A stretch of 64,000 bases of DNA from an uncultured Methylococcaceae bacterium (GTDB lineage Bacteria; Pseudomonadota; Gammaproteobacteria; Methylococcales; Methylomonadaceae), in the NCBI GenBank assembly GCA_903908165.1, contig CAIVQX010000009.1, positions 1-64,000 of the forward strand, written 5' to 3'. The position numbers and the translations under genes are program-made. Under the pieces are notes generated by a model. The model was not told where the DNA came from. It made no database searches and saw only the letters and a list, made by a program, of their open reading frames with translations. Shown here piece by piece: positions 44,637 through 55,544 of this stretch (position 1 is the first letter of the stretch; each line of letters starts with the position of its first letter).

Positions 44637-46355
44637 ATGTCAGGTAGAATTTCTAGAGAGTTTATTGATGATCTTTTGGTGCGAGTTGATATAGTTGATT
44701 TAATCGATTCGCGCGTTCCTCTAAAAAAAACGGGAAACAATTATGTTGCCCGCTGTCCTTTTCACACTGAAAAAACCCCTAGTTTCTCTGTAAACCGTAA
44801 CAAGCAGTTTTTTCATTGCTTTGGTTGTGGTGCGAGTGGTAACGCCATTAGTTTTTTAATGGATTTTAGTCATCTTGATTTTGTTGAAGCTGTTGAAGAT
44901 CTTGCTAACTTTGCTGGCGTAGATGTGCAAAGGGAGTCTTTCGGGCTTAATGTTGAGTTCAAAAGAGATGATTTAAGTAGCCTTTACTTATTGATGGAAC
45001 GGGTGGCCGTTTTTTATGTAGAACAGTTAAAACTTAGCTCCAAAGCTATCGATTATCTTAAAAAAAGAAAAGTAAGGGGTGAGATTGCTCGTGATTTTAT
45101 TCTCGGTTATGCGCCCGATAAATGGAGTGCTTTAACTGAAAGATTTGAGCAACAATTATTGATAGATGCTGGATTGCTTATTATTAAAGATGATGGGCGG
45201 ACTTATGATCGTTTTCGTGACAGAATTATGTTCCCAATTCGGGATAAGCGAGCACGTATTATAGGGTTTGGTGGTAGGGTTATTGATGATTCTTTGCCAA
45301 AGTATTTGAATTCACCAGAAACAACTTTATTTCATAAAGGTAAAGAAGTGTATGGTTTGTATGAGCTTTTGGAAAAAAACGCTAAACCACAGAGAATAAT
45401 AATTGTTGAAGGCTATTTAGATGTAATTGCTTTAGCCCAGTATGGCATTAATTATGCCGTTGCTGGGCTTGGTACGGCGGCATCCCAAGCGCATTTAGAT
45501 TTGTTATTTAGATTCACATCGGAGCTTGTATTTTGTTTTGATGGTGATAAAGCAGGGCGTGAAGCGGCATGGAGGGCGATGGAGCCAGCTTTTTCAAGCC
45601 TTAAGGACGGTAGGCAGATAAGAATAATGATTTTGCCACAAAGTCATGATCCTGATTCACTGGTGCGAGACGAGGGCATGTCTGGATTTACAGAGCGAAT
45701 TCTGAGAGCACATCCTTTATCAGATTATTTTTTTGAGCACATTGCCGAAGGTTTGAATCTTTCAGAAATGGAAGGGCGAGCCCAATTAATCAGTAAAGCC
45801 AAACCCTATTTGGAGAAGTTGCCGGACAATGTGTTTAGGGAAATGATGTTTGATCGTTTAAAAAAATTATCGGCTATGACTTCGCTGGACTCTCCGGATA
45901 ATGTTGCTGTGAGTGATTCTGTAAATCAAAAGCCGTTTCAATTTGAGCCAGGTAGATTATCGTCGGCTCGAGTTGCAATTGCTTTGTTATTACAGCGGCC
46001 CAGTTTAGCTGAAATTGTCAGGGAAAAAGAGATAGATTGGGATGGCTTGGAGTTTCGAGGGATCCAGTTATTTAAAAATATACTAGAAGTTATAATGGAT
46101 AAAAAAAATGTTAATACTGCAGTTTTAATTGAGCATTATCGTAATACAACTGAAGATAAATCAGTTAAAGCATTGGCATTATTGGATGTATATGTTTCTG
46201 ACGATAAAATTGAAGAAGTGTTTAGCGATGCTTTAAGTGTTTTGCTTGAGCAGGCCCGTGATGCTGGGATTTCAAGACTACTTGCAAAATCTAAAGCTCA
46301 GAATTTGGAGATACAAGAGCAAGAGTTATTAGTTAAAATGCTGGCGGCCAAATAA
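44637..46355 (+). CDS. dnaG: DNA primase
   Basis: Makes RNA primers for replication. 572 residues. The N-terminal zinc-binding domain has CPFHTEKTPSFSV and FHCFGCGASGNAISFL (about 38-67). The RNA polymerase/TOPRIM core has GFGGRVIDDSLPKYLNSPET, VEGYLDVIALAQYG and FCFDGDKAGREAA with the catalytic acidic residues. The C-terminal helicase-binding part is present but poorly conserved. I chose the ATG at 44637 (MSGRISREFID) in line with E. coli MAGRIPRVFIN; a TTG at 44622 is also in frame. The start lies 19 bp after yqeY. Confidence 0.95.
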   Translation: MSGRISREFIDDLLVRVDIVDLIDSRVPLKKTGNNYVARCPFHTEKTPSFSVNRNKQFFHCFGCGASGNAISFLMDFSHLDFVEAVEDLANFAGVDVQRESFGLNVEFKRDDLSSLYLLMERVAVFYVEQLKLSSKAIDYLKKRKVRGEIARDFILGYAPDKWSALTERFEQQLLIDAGLLIIKDDGRTYDRFRDRIMFPIRDKRARIIGFGGRVIDDSLPKYLNSPETTLFHKGKEVYGLYELLEKNAKPQRIIIVEGYLDVIALAQYGINYAVAGLGTAASQAHLDLLFRFTSELVFCFDGDKAGREAAWRAMEPAFSSLKDGRQIRIMILPQSHDPDSLVRDEGMSGFTERILRAHPLSDYFFEHIAEGLNLSEMEGRAQLISKAKPYLEKLPDNVFREMMFDRLKKLSAMTSLDSPDNVAVSDSVNQKPFQFEPGRLSSARVAIALLLQRPSLAEIVREKEIDWDGLEFRGIQLFKNILEVIMDKKNVNTAVLIEHYRNTTEDKSVKALALLDVYVSDDKIEEVFSDALSVLLEQARDAGISRLLAKSKAQNLEIQEQELLVKMLAAK

Positions 46356-46436
46356 ATATATCCTAATATATAATACATATAGTATAATTTCCAGTTAAAT
46401 ATGACCATACCAATACAAGTATTGAGTGAGTAAATA

Positions 46437-48297
<1,861 letters not shown>

Positions 48298-48301
48298 TTT
48301 A

Positions 48302-48378
48302 GGGCCCTTAGCTCAGTTGGTTAGAGCGTCCGACTCATAATCGGCAGGTCGTAGGTTCAAGTCCTACAGGGCCCACCA
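48302..48378 (+). tRNA. tRNA with CAU anticodon, most likely tRNA-Ile2
   Basis: 77 bases with encoded CCA. Anticodon loop CTCATAA gives CAU. The body resembles tRNA-Ile2 (ileX) rather than elongator tRNA-Met: CTTAGCTCAGTTGGTTAGAGC, CGACTCATAATCG and GGTTCAAGTCC match, and positions 4 and 5 are C (acceptor GGGCCCT), which TilS uses to pick its substrate. The G1-C72 pair rules out initiator tRNA. In Pseudomonas a tRNA also follows rpoD. Modification of C34 to lysidine would make it read AUA. Confidence 0.9.
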
Positions 48379-48388
48379 TTTAAACAAG

Positions 48389-48411
48389 AAAGGCTGCTGT
48401 TGCAGCCTTTT
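48389..48411 (+). terminator. Rho-independent terminator after tRNA-Ile2
   Basis: AAAGGCTGC-TGTT-GCAGCCTTTT: a nine-pair stem, four-base loop and T4 run, 10 bases after the tRNA. It ends 42 bases before metK, so metK needs its own promoter overlapping this hairpin region. Confidence 0.9.
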
Positions 48412-48453
48412 GTATATTCGAACAGTTGTATTTTATTTATTAAGGGTGATGAC

Positions 48454-49614
48454 GTGAGCAATAATTATAGCTTTACATCAGAGTCGGTGTCGGAAGGACA
48501 TCCGGACAAGGTAGCAGATCAAATTTCCGATGCAGTACTTGATGCTTTATTAGCACAAGATCCCAAGTCACGTGTTGCTTGTGAAACATTAGTGAAAACT
48601 GGGATGGTTATTTTAGCTGGAGAGGTGACGACTGATGCCTGGGTTGATTTGGAAGCTTTAGTTAGAAAAGTTGTTTGCGAAATTGGCTATGATCATGGTG
48701 ATATTGGTTTTGATGGTCAAAGTTGTGCAGTATTAAATGCTATTGGTAAACAATCGGCTGATATTGCGATGGGTGTTGATGAAGATGAAAATCATGAGCA
48801 AGGTGCTGGTGATCAAGGATTGATGTTTGGTTATGCTAGTAATGAAACTGATGTATTAATGCCCGCCCCAATTACGTATTCTCATTTGTTGGTTAAACGT
48901 CAGGCTGAAGTACGTAAGAGCAAGGTATTACCTTGGTTGCGTCCAGATGCCAAAAGTCAGATTACATTTAGGTACGAAAATAATAAACCGGTTGCAATTG
49001 ATGCCGTGGTTTTATCTACACAACATTCACCTGAAATTAACAATAAAGCTTTGCATGAAGCGGTAATGGATGAGATTATTCTGCCGGTTTTGCCTAAAGA
49101 ATGGCTACATAAAGATACCAAGTATTTTATTAATCCGACAGGACAATTTATCATTGGTGGACCAGTAGGAGATTGTGGTCTAACAGGTCGTAAAATTATT
49201 GTTGATACATACGGTGGTATGGCTAGACATGGAGGTGGCGCATTTTCAGGGAAAGATCCTTCAAAAGTTGATCGTTCTGCAGCTTATATGGCTCGTTATG
49301 TGGCAAAAAACATTGTTGCGGCAGGTTTAGCAGAACGCTGTGAAATTCAGGTTTCATATGCAATTGGTGTTGCCGAACCCACTTCTATTACAGTAGAAAC
49401 CTTTGGTACAAGTAAGCTGAGTGAAGATAGATTAGTACAGATAATTAGAGATAATTTTGATTTAAGACCCAAAGGCTTGATTAAAATGTTGGACTTATTA
49501 AAACCAATTTATCAGCCTACAGCAGCTTATGGTCATTTTGGACGCACTGAAGAATCATTCAGTTGGGAAAAGACAGATAAAGTTGACGCATTAAAAAATG
49601 CGGCTGGTATTTAA
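48454..49614 (+). CDS. metK: S-adenosylmethionine synthetase
   Basis: Makes SAM from methionine and ATP. 386 residues, starting at a GTG with AAGGG seven bases upstream; the longer frame from 48400 runs through the tRNA terminator and is not used. Motifs: [21 protein letters not shown] at the N-terminus, the signature [12 protein letters not shown] (about 117-128), [21 protein letters not shown] (about 262-282) and the end region [10 protein letters not shown]. First gene of metK-ahcY-metF. I found no SAM riboswitch in the short leader. Confidence 0.97.
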   Translation: MSNNYSFTSESVSEGHPDKVADQISDAVLDALLAQDPKSRVACETLVKTGMVILAGEVTTDAWVDLEALVRKVVCEIGYDHGDIGFDGQSCAVLNAIGKQSADIAMGVDEDENHEQGAGDQGLMFGYASNETDVLMPAPITYSHLLVKRQAEVRKSKVLPWLRPDAKSQITFRYENNKPVAIDAVVLSTQHSPEINNKALHEAVMDEIILPVLPKEWLHKDTKYFINPTGQFIIGGPVGDCGLTGRKIIVDTYGGMARHGGGAFSGKDPSKVDRSAAYMARYVAKNIVAAGLAERCEIQVSYAIGVAEPTSITVETFGTSKLSEDRLVQIIRDNFDLRPKGLIKMLDLLKPIYQPTAAYGHFGRTEESFSWEKTDKVDALKNAAGI

Positions 49615-49634
49615 TAGCAAACTAAATAGGACAT

Positions 49635-50930
49635 ATGATGAGTCAACATGATTATAAAGTTGCTGATATATCGTTAGCAACATGGGGACGTAAAGAAATT
49701 AATATTGCTGAAACAGAAATGCCCGGCTTAATGGCGTTGAGAAAAGAATATGGTCAGAAACAACCCTTAAAAGGCGCACGAATCGCTGGTTGCCTCCATA
49801 TGACAATTCAAACTGCAGTATTAATTGAAACGTTAACTGCTTTAGGTGCTGAAGTTCGTTGGTCATCCTGTAATATCTTTTCGACTCAAGACCATGCTGC
49901 GGCTGCAATAGCTGCAGCAGGTATTCCAGTGTTTGCTTGGAAAGGTGAAACCGAGGAAGAAGCGGAATGGTGTATCGCTCAAACCATTGATGGACTTGAT
50001 GGCTGGAGACCAAATATGATTCTTGATGATGGTGGTGATTTAACTACCATGATGCATAATCAATATCCTGAATTAATGGCGGATGTTAAAGGCTTATCAG
50101 AAGAAACAACTACAGGTGTTTTACGACTTTACGAAATGGTTGCAAAAGGCACTTTAAAAGTTCCTGCTTTTAATGTTAACGACTCAGTAACTAAATCTAA
50201 ATTTGATAATTTATACGGATGCCGTGAGTCATTAGTTGATGGTATCAAGCGTGCAACTGATGTCATGATTGCTGGTAAAATTGCTGTGGTCTGTGGTTAT
50301 GGTGATGTAGGAAAAGGTTGTGCACAATCTTTACGAGGCTTGGGAGCAACAGTTCTAATTACAGAAATTGATCCGATATGTGCTTTGCAAGCTGCTATGG
50401 AAGGTTTTCGCGTAGTAACCATGGAAGAAGCCGCACCCATTGCAAATATTTTCGTAACAGCAACTGGTAACTTTAGTATTATTACCCATGCGCATATGTT
50501 AGCGATGAGAGATCAAGCGATTGTATGTAACATTGGCCATTTTGATGAAGAAATTGAAATTGCTTCTTTACGTCAATATGAATGGGAAAATATCAAACCT
50601 CAGGTTGATCACGTTATTTTTCCAGATGGTAAGCGATTGATTATTTTGGCTGAAGGTCGATTGGTCAATCTAGGTTGTGCTACTGGACATCCAAGTTTCG
50701 TAATGTCTAATTCTTTTTGTAATCAAGTTTTAGCACAAATGGAATTATGGGAAAATGCCAAAAATTATAAAAATGAAGTCTATATTTTGCCAAAAAAATT
50801 GGATGAAAAAGTTGCAAGGTCACATCTGCAACAATTAGGTGTAAACTTAACAACCCTTACTGAGGAACAAGCTAAGTATATTAATGTTCCCGTTGAAGGA
50901 CCTTATAAAGGCGATCATTATCGTTATTAA
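49635..50930 (+). CDS. ahcY: Adenosylhomocysteinase
   Basis: Hydrolyses S-adenosylhomocysteine to homocysteine and adenosine with bound NAD, removing the product that inhibits methyltransferases. 431 residues. Motifs: [45 protein letters not shown], and the NAD-binding [22 protein letters not shown] (about 210-231). The C-terminal end reads [10 protein letters not shown], as in the family. It follows metK by 20 bp and completes SAM regeneration with metF. Confidence 0.97.
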   Translation: MMSQHDYKVADISLATWGRKEINIAETEMPGLMALRKEYGQKQPLKGARIAGCLHMTIQTAVLIETLTALGAEVRWSSCNIFSTQDHAAAAIAAAGIPVFAWKGETEEEAEWCIAQTIDGLDGWRPNMILDDGGDLTTMMHNQYPELMADVKGLSEETTTGVLRLYEMVAKGTLKVPAFNVNDSVTKSKFDNLYGCRESLVDGIKRATDVMIAGKIAVVCGYGDVGKGCAQSLRGLGATVLITEIDPICALQAAMEGFRVVTMEEAAPIANIFVTATGNFSIITHAHMLAMRDQAIVCNIGHFDEEIEIASLRQYEWENIKPQVDHVIFPDGKRLIILAEGRLVNLGCATGHPSFVMSNSFCNQVLAQMELWENAKNYKNEVYILPKKLDEKVARSHLQQLGVNLTTLTEEQAKYINVPVEGPYKGDHYRY

Positions 50931-51089
50931 TCAATTTTACTTTTTTCCTGCTTCGGAATGCTGTCAATTGTATAAAATTAATCTTTTATAATTGGCAGTA
51001 AAAAAGTAATTGTAGTAACGTTGAAGGCCAAATTTTTTAATAGATATTGGTGGGGACGATTTGTTTTATCCCTCTCAGTGAGATTGAAA

Positions 51090-51941
51090 ATGCAATCACA
51101 AAGAAAATATCCTCAACTTTTTAGTTTCGAATTTTATCCACCTAAAACAGAAGAAGGTGAGGTAAATCTTGAGATCGTGCATAACAAACTGGCAAAACTA
51201 AAACCTGATTTCTTCTCGGTTACATTTGGTGCGGGTGGCTCAACCCGAGATAAAACATTCGATACGGTTATCGATATTCAAGCAAAAGGTATTGCATCAG
51301 CACCTCATTTATCTTGTGTAGCGTCTACTAAAGACAATATTAGAACAATTCTAAAAAGTTACCAAGATAATGGTATTGCCAAAATTGTCGCATTAAGAGG
51401 TGATTTGCCTTCTGGGATGATGTCAGCCGGTGAGTTTAGATATGCAAATGAGCTTGTTGAATTTATTCGTCAAGAAACGGGTGATTATTTTCAGATTCAT
51501 GTAGCAGCCTATCCAGAAGTTCATCCACAATCAGTTAATGCTGAGGAAGATTTTAAAAATTTTAAGCGCAAAGTCGATGCTGGCGCAAATGCGGTAATTA
51601 CTCAGTATTTTTATAATGCTGATGCTTATTTTTATTTCGTAGATACCTGTGAAAAAAATGGTATAACAATCCCTATCGTGCCGGGTATTATGCCTGTTAC
51701 GCAATATGCACAATTGTTCCGGTTTTCGGAAATGTGTGGTGCCGATATACCCCGGTGGATGAGAAAGCGACTCGAGGGTTTTGGAGATGACAGGGAGGCA
51801 GTAAAAGACTTTGGTTTGGAATTGGTGACCAATCTTTGTCAACGGTTACTTGATAATGGCGCTCCGGGTCTTCATTTCTATACCATGAATCAAGCCGCAC
51901 CAACCTTGGCAATACTGGAACAATTGCAAATCAATACATAA
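51090..51941 (+). CDS. metF: 5,10-methylenetetrahydrofolate reductase
   Basis: Reduces methylene-THF to methyl-THF, the methyl donor for methionine synthesis. 283 residues, flavin-dependent TIM barrel. Motifs: LFSFEFYPPKTEEGEVNL with the conserved catalytic Glu, FFSVTFGAGGSTRDKT, LRGDLP, VAAYPEVHPQS, and APGLHFYTMN near the end. The ATG at 51090 is chosen because MQSQRKYPQLFSFEF matches the usual N-terminus; the frame extends to a TTG at 51021 with an unlikely Trp/Arg-rich leader. It lies 159 bp after ahcY. Confidence 0.95.
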   Translation: MQSQRKYPQLFSFEFYPPKTEEGEVNLEIVHNKLAKLKPDFFSVTFGAGGSTRDKTFDTVIDIQAKGIASAPHLSCVASTKDNIRTILKSYQDNGIAKIVALRGDLPSGMMSAGEFRYANELVEFIRQETGDYFQIHVAAYPEVHPQSVNAEEDFKNFKRKVDAGANAVITQYFYNADAYFYFVDTCEKNGITIPIVPGIMPVTQYAQLFRFSEMCGADIPRWMRKRLEGFGDDREAVKDFGLELVTNLCQRLLDNGAPGLHFYTMNQAAPTLAILEQLQINT

Positions 51942-52015
51942 TGTATTGATAATTTATTGTCCAATCGGTATTTTTTACATTTAGGTGTCTTAACTTATTA
52001 AGTCACATTAATATC

Positions 52016-53365
52016 ATGACTAATCAGTCCTTTTCAAATCGTGATTTATCGGTTTTGTGGCATCCATGTACACAAATGAAAGATCATGAAAATTCCCCCA
52101 TTATTCCGATAAAAAAAGGCCAAGGTGTTTGGCTCGAAGATTTTGATGGAAATCTCTATTTGGATGCAATAAGTTCATGGTGGGTTAATCTGTTTGGCCA
52201 CGCTAATCCGGACATAAATAGCGCCTTAAAAGATCAACTTGATACACTTGAACATGTTATTTTTGCAGGGTTTACTCATGAGTCCGGGATTAAACTAGCC
52301 GAAAAACTGGTTGCACTAACTCCCGCCGGTCTTGATCGGTGTTTTTTTGCTGACAATGGATCTGCTGCAGTTGAAATCGCACTTAAGATGAGTTTTCATT
52401 ATTGGCGAAACTTAGGTCAAACTCGGAAAGTAAAATTCATTACGCTTGAGAACAGTTATCATGGTGAAACATTAGGTGCTTTAGCTGTTGGAAATGTGCA
52501 GCTCTATAAAGAAACTTATGCCCCGTTATTGATGGATGTAATCACTGTCCCAAGTCCTGACTGTTATCATCGCGAAAGTGGGGAATCATGGGCAGATTTT
52601 TCCACACGTCGCTTTACGTTGATGGAGCAGGCATTAGAAAAACATGCAGATACCGTTAGCGCTGTCATTATTGAACCTTTAGTTCAATGTGCCGGTAATA
52701 TGCGAATGTACGATCCGGTTTATCTAAAATTACTGCGAGCAGCTTGTGATAAATATCAAGTACATTTAATTGTCGATGAAGTAGCTGTAGGTTTTGGTCG
52801 CACGGGAACCTTATTCGCTTGTGAGCAAGCAAGTATAAGCCCAGATTTTATGTGTTTATCTAAAGGCTTAACTGGGGGCTATTTGCCATTGTCTGCAGTG
52901 TTAACCAGTCAGAAAACTTATAAGGCATTTTATGACGATTATCAAAAATTAACGGCTTTTTTACATTCTCATAGTTATACAGGTAATGCATTGGCCTGTA
53001 GAGCCGGACTTGCAACGCTGGATATTTTTGAACAACACAATATCATTGAAAATAATAAGCATTTAGCTACGATTATGAGCAAAATGGCTGAGCGGTTTAA
53101 GGGTCATGCTCATGTTGCCGAAGTCCGACAAACAGGCATGATACTGGCAATTGAGATGGTTAAGAATAAACACACTCGTGAACCTTATCCTTGGCAAGAA
53201 CGGCGAGGTTATAAAGTCTATCAGTATGCACTAACTAAAGGTGTTATATTGCGGCCACTAGGAAACGTTATTTATTTTATGCCACCGTATATTATTACTG
53301 AAGAAGAATTATTACTAATCGCTCAGGTAGCTTGGGACGGATTGGAGCAAGCGGTTAGAGGTTAA
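52016..53365 (+). CDS. bioA: Adenosylmethionine-8-amino-7-oxononanoate aminotransferase
   Basis: A PLP-dependent biotin synthesis enzyme that uses SAM as amino donor, fitting its place after metK-ahcY-metF. 449 residues. Motifs: LSVLWHPCTQMKDHE at the N-terminus, AISSWWVNLFGHANP, FADNGSAAVEIALKMS, LIVDEVAVGFGRTGTLFACEQA (about 250-271) and the PLP lysine in LSKGLTGGYLPLSAVLTS. The rsmE start is one base after its stop. Confidence 0.96.
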   Translation: MTNQSFSNRDLSVLWHPCTQMKDHENSPIIPIKKGQGVWLEDFDGNLYLDAISSWWVNLFGHANPDINSALKDQLDTLEHVIFAGFTHESGIKLAEKLVALTPAGLDRCFFADNGSAAVEIALKMSFHYWRNLGQTRKVKFITLENSYHGETLGALAVGNVQLYKETYAPLLMDVITVPSPDCYHRESGESWADFSTRRFTLMEQALEKHADTVSAVIIEPLVQCAGNMRMYDPVYLKLLRAACDKYQVHLIVDEVAVGFGRTGTLFACEQASISPDFMCLSKGLTGGYLPLSAVLTSQKTYKAFYDDYQKLTAFLHSHSYTGNALACRAGLATLDIFEQHNIIENNKHLATIMSKMAERFKGHAHVAEVRQTGMILAIEMVKNKHTREPYPWQERRGYKVYQYALTKGVILRPLGNVIYFMPPYIITEEELLLIAQVAWDGLEQAVRG

Positions 53366-53366
53366 T

Positions 53367-54113
53367 ATGCGAGTATCAAGATTATATGTGTCGGTTAATT
53401 TGTCTTTGGATAAGTATGTAGAATTAGATGAAGAAAATGGACATTACGTTAGAGCCGTACTGCGCCTGAAAAAGGATGCTGAGATCATTTTGTTTAATGG
53501 CCAGGGTGGCGAGTATTTATGTACAATTTTTGAAGTAAGCCGTAAGTTAGTAATGGTTTTGGTTAACAAGTGGTTGGATAGATGCGTTGAATCATTGTTG
53601 TCGGTAACCTTAGGACTTGGAATATCAAGAGGTGATCGAATGGATTTATCGGTGCAAAAAGCAGTGGAACTGGGTGTTAATGGTATTACACCACTATTGA
53701 CTGAGCGATGTGTCGTGCAGTTTAAAGGTGAAAAAAAAACACAACGTTCAATACATTGGCAAAAAATTGTTCAGCATGCCGCAGAACAAAGTGGCAGAAC
53801 AATGGTGCCAGTAGTAGCTGACATAGAGCAGCTGCAAGATTGGGTAGGGCGACAAAACGGCTTAAAAGTTTTTCTTGATCCTTATGCAGACTTAACCTTA
53901 CTAGATATTGCTCCAATAGACATGAAGGTAACTTTGTTAACTGGCCCAGAAGGTGGTTTTTCTGAACAAGAACGCAATATTGCTAAAGCGGCAGGATTTA
54001 TTCCGGTCCGTTTGGGTAGTCGTATATTACGGACTGAAACGGCTTCAATCGCAGCACTTGCAGCAGTTCAGATGTTATGGGGTGACTTTGGAAAGCAGGC
54101 TGTATTAATTTAA
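53367..54113 (+). CDS. rsmE: 16S rRNA (uracil-1498-N3)-methyltransferase
   Basis: A SAM-dependent SPOUT methyltransferase acting on the assembled 30S subunit. 248 residues. The N-terminal PUA-like domain contains HYVRAVLRLKKDAEIILFNGQGGE; the SPOUT knot domain has RGDRMDLSVQKAVELGVNGITPLLTERCVV, LTGPEGGFSEQE and VRLGSRILRTETASIAALAAVQ, the signature at the C-terminus. It begins one base after bioA, so they are coupled. Confidence 0.95.
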   Translation: MRVSRLYVSVNLSLDKYVELDEENGHYVRAVLRLKKDAEIILFNGQGGEYLCTIFEVSRKLVMVLVNKWLDRCVESLLSVTLGLGISRGDRMDLSVQKAVELGVNGITPLLTERCVVQFKGEKKTQRSIHWQKIVQHAAEQSGRTMVPVVADIEQLQDWVGRQNGLKVFLDPYADLTLLDIAPIDMKVTLLTGPEGGFSEQERNIAKAAGFIPVRLGSRILRTETASIAALAAVQMLWGDFGKQAVLI

Positions 54114-54132
54114 ATTCTTCGATGGAGAACTA

Positions 54133-55023
54133 GTGTTGCGTTATTTTATTTATGCCATTACGCCGTTATTGGTTTTATTGACTGCTTTGATATTATCTTG
54201 CACTTTAGGATATTTTATTGTACTTGGCATAGGAGACGCTATACCTTTCAGGCAAATATTAACTAGGTCTACACAGTTGTTTCTTGTGCTGAGTATTTTC
54301 CCAATTATGGCCTATTTGAAAGTCAACAAAGAAGAGCTGGGATTCGCACCAATAGGGGTGCTTTCAAAGCAGTTGTTACAAGGTTTCGGGCTTGGGTTTA
54401 TTGTCTTGATACCAGTGCTTGTTGTCTTGTATGTTCTTAAGATTACCGTATATAAAGGTCAATTCTGGACAGTCGGTTTAATGATTAATGCTATGACAAT
54501 GAATTTATTGGTAGCCTTGTTAATTTCAGTTATCGAAGAAACCTTGTTTCGTGGGATTGTCTTAGTCGGTTTAAAAAGAAAGTTGCCTGTTATTGCCGCT
54601 ATCATTCTTACTTCAACGTATTATGCAGGATTACACTTTTTAAGTATAAAAACTAATTTGGCTGTTCAGGATATTACTATCACAAGTGGTTTTTTAATGT
54701 TGGGCGAAGCCGTGGGAAACTTATTTCGTCTTGCTAGTGTGCCGGCATTTTTTGCCTTGTTAATGGTAGGTATTTTTTTAGGGGTTTTAAGAACACAGAA
54801 AAAGATAAGTTTGGGTCTATGTATCGGATGTCATACGAGTTGGGTGTGGCTAATCAAAATGAATAAAAAACTATTTAATACAGACTTTAGCGCCCAATAT
54901 CATTATCTCGTTAGTAGTTATGATGGCATTATAGGACCATTAGTGGGGGGCTGGATAATGATAGTCATTGTAGCTTACTTTGCGTATCAACATATTAATC
55001 GATCAAAAATTGGTTTGGTTTAA
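54133..55023 (+). CDS. CPBP-family intramembrane metalloprotease (CAAX protease-like)
   Basis: 296 residues, about seven to eight transmembrane helices. The three ABI/CPBP motifs are present: EETLFRG (about residues 136-142, EExxxR type), YYAGLHFLS (about 158-166) with the first histidine, and GCHTSWVW (about 235-242) with the second. It probably cleaves a membrane or prenylated substrate, or acts as a membrane protein chaperone. It starts at GTG with TGGAGAA upstream, 19 bp after rsmE. Confidence 0.85.
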   Translation: MLRYFIYAITPLLVLLTALILSCTLGYFIVLGIGDAIPFRQILTRSTQLFLVLSIFPIMAYLKVNKEELGFAPIGVLSKQLLQGFGLGFIVLIPVLVVLYVLKITVYKGQFWTVGLMINAMTMNLLVALLISVIEETLFRGIVLVGLKRKLPVIAAIILTSTYYAGLHFLSIKTNLAVQDITITSGFLMLGEAVGNLFRLASVPAFFALLMVGIFLGVLRTQKKISLGLCIGCHTSWVWLIKMNKKLFNTDFSAQYHYLVSSYDGIIGPLVGGWIMIVIVAYFAYQHINRSKIGLV

Positions 55024-55506
55024 TTAATCCCTAAAATTATCAAATTGCAAAGGTATCTCTAGTTTTTCGTCTCTTAGCATTTGAATAACTTCCTGTAAGT
55101 CGTCGCGTTTTTTTCCAGTTACTCTAACTTTATCGCCTTGAATAGCGGCTTGTACTTTTAGTTTTTTGTCTTTAATTAATTTAACGATCTTTTTAGCCAC
55201 CGTTGAATCCAAGCCTTGTTTTAGGATAATTTCTTGGCGCATCATTTTTCCACTACCTTTGGCATCGCCAACATCCATGCAGGCAACATCTATACCGCGC
55301 CGACTTAGCTTAGTACAGACGACACTAAACATTTGTTGTAGCTGAAAAGTAGATTCAGAAATCATAACCAGTTTGTCGTCAGTTAGTTCAAAGCTAGAGT
55401 TAGATCCTTTAAAGTCAAAACGAGTAGTTACCTCTTTATTTGCTTGATCAATGGCATTTTTAACTTCGTGATTATCAAATTCAGAAATAATGTCAAATGT
55501 TGGCAT
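55024..55506 (-). CDS. YajQ-family nucleotide-binding protein
   Basis: 160 residues. The family core is clear: PTFDIISEFDNHEVKNAIDQANKEVTTRFDFKG (abbreviated N-terminal block), LTDDKLVMISESTFQLQQMF, RRGIDVACMD, and the C-terminal VRVTGKKRDDLQEVIQMLR. Two ferredoxin-like domains bind nucleotides; the Xanthomonas relative senses cyclic di-GMP. It abuts the CPBP protease gene tail to tail with no spacer. Confidence 0.93.
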   Translation of the reverse strand: MPTFDIISEFDNHEVKNAIDQANKEVTTRFDFKGSNSSFELTDDKLVMISESTFQLQQMFSVVCTKLSRRGIDVACMDVGDAKGSGKMMRQEIILKQGLDSTVAKKIVKLIKDKKLKVQAAIQGDKVRVTGKKRDDLQEVIQMLRDEKLEIPLQFDNFRD

Positions 55507-55544
55507 AGGCTTAAATTAAAAATTGATTTAGAGTGTTGAGTATT

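Noticed and set aside
48400-48453. Extended metK N-terminus ([10 protein letters not shown]...)
   Set aside because: It would start inside the tRNA terminator; the GTG at 48454 has a ribosome binding site and gives the conserved N-terminus.
50931-51089. Possible SAH or SAM riboswitch upstream of metF
   Set aside because: The region has an A+T-rich imperfect hairpin and a GGGGACGA, but I could not match the conserved core of any known SAM/SAH riboswitch.
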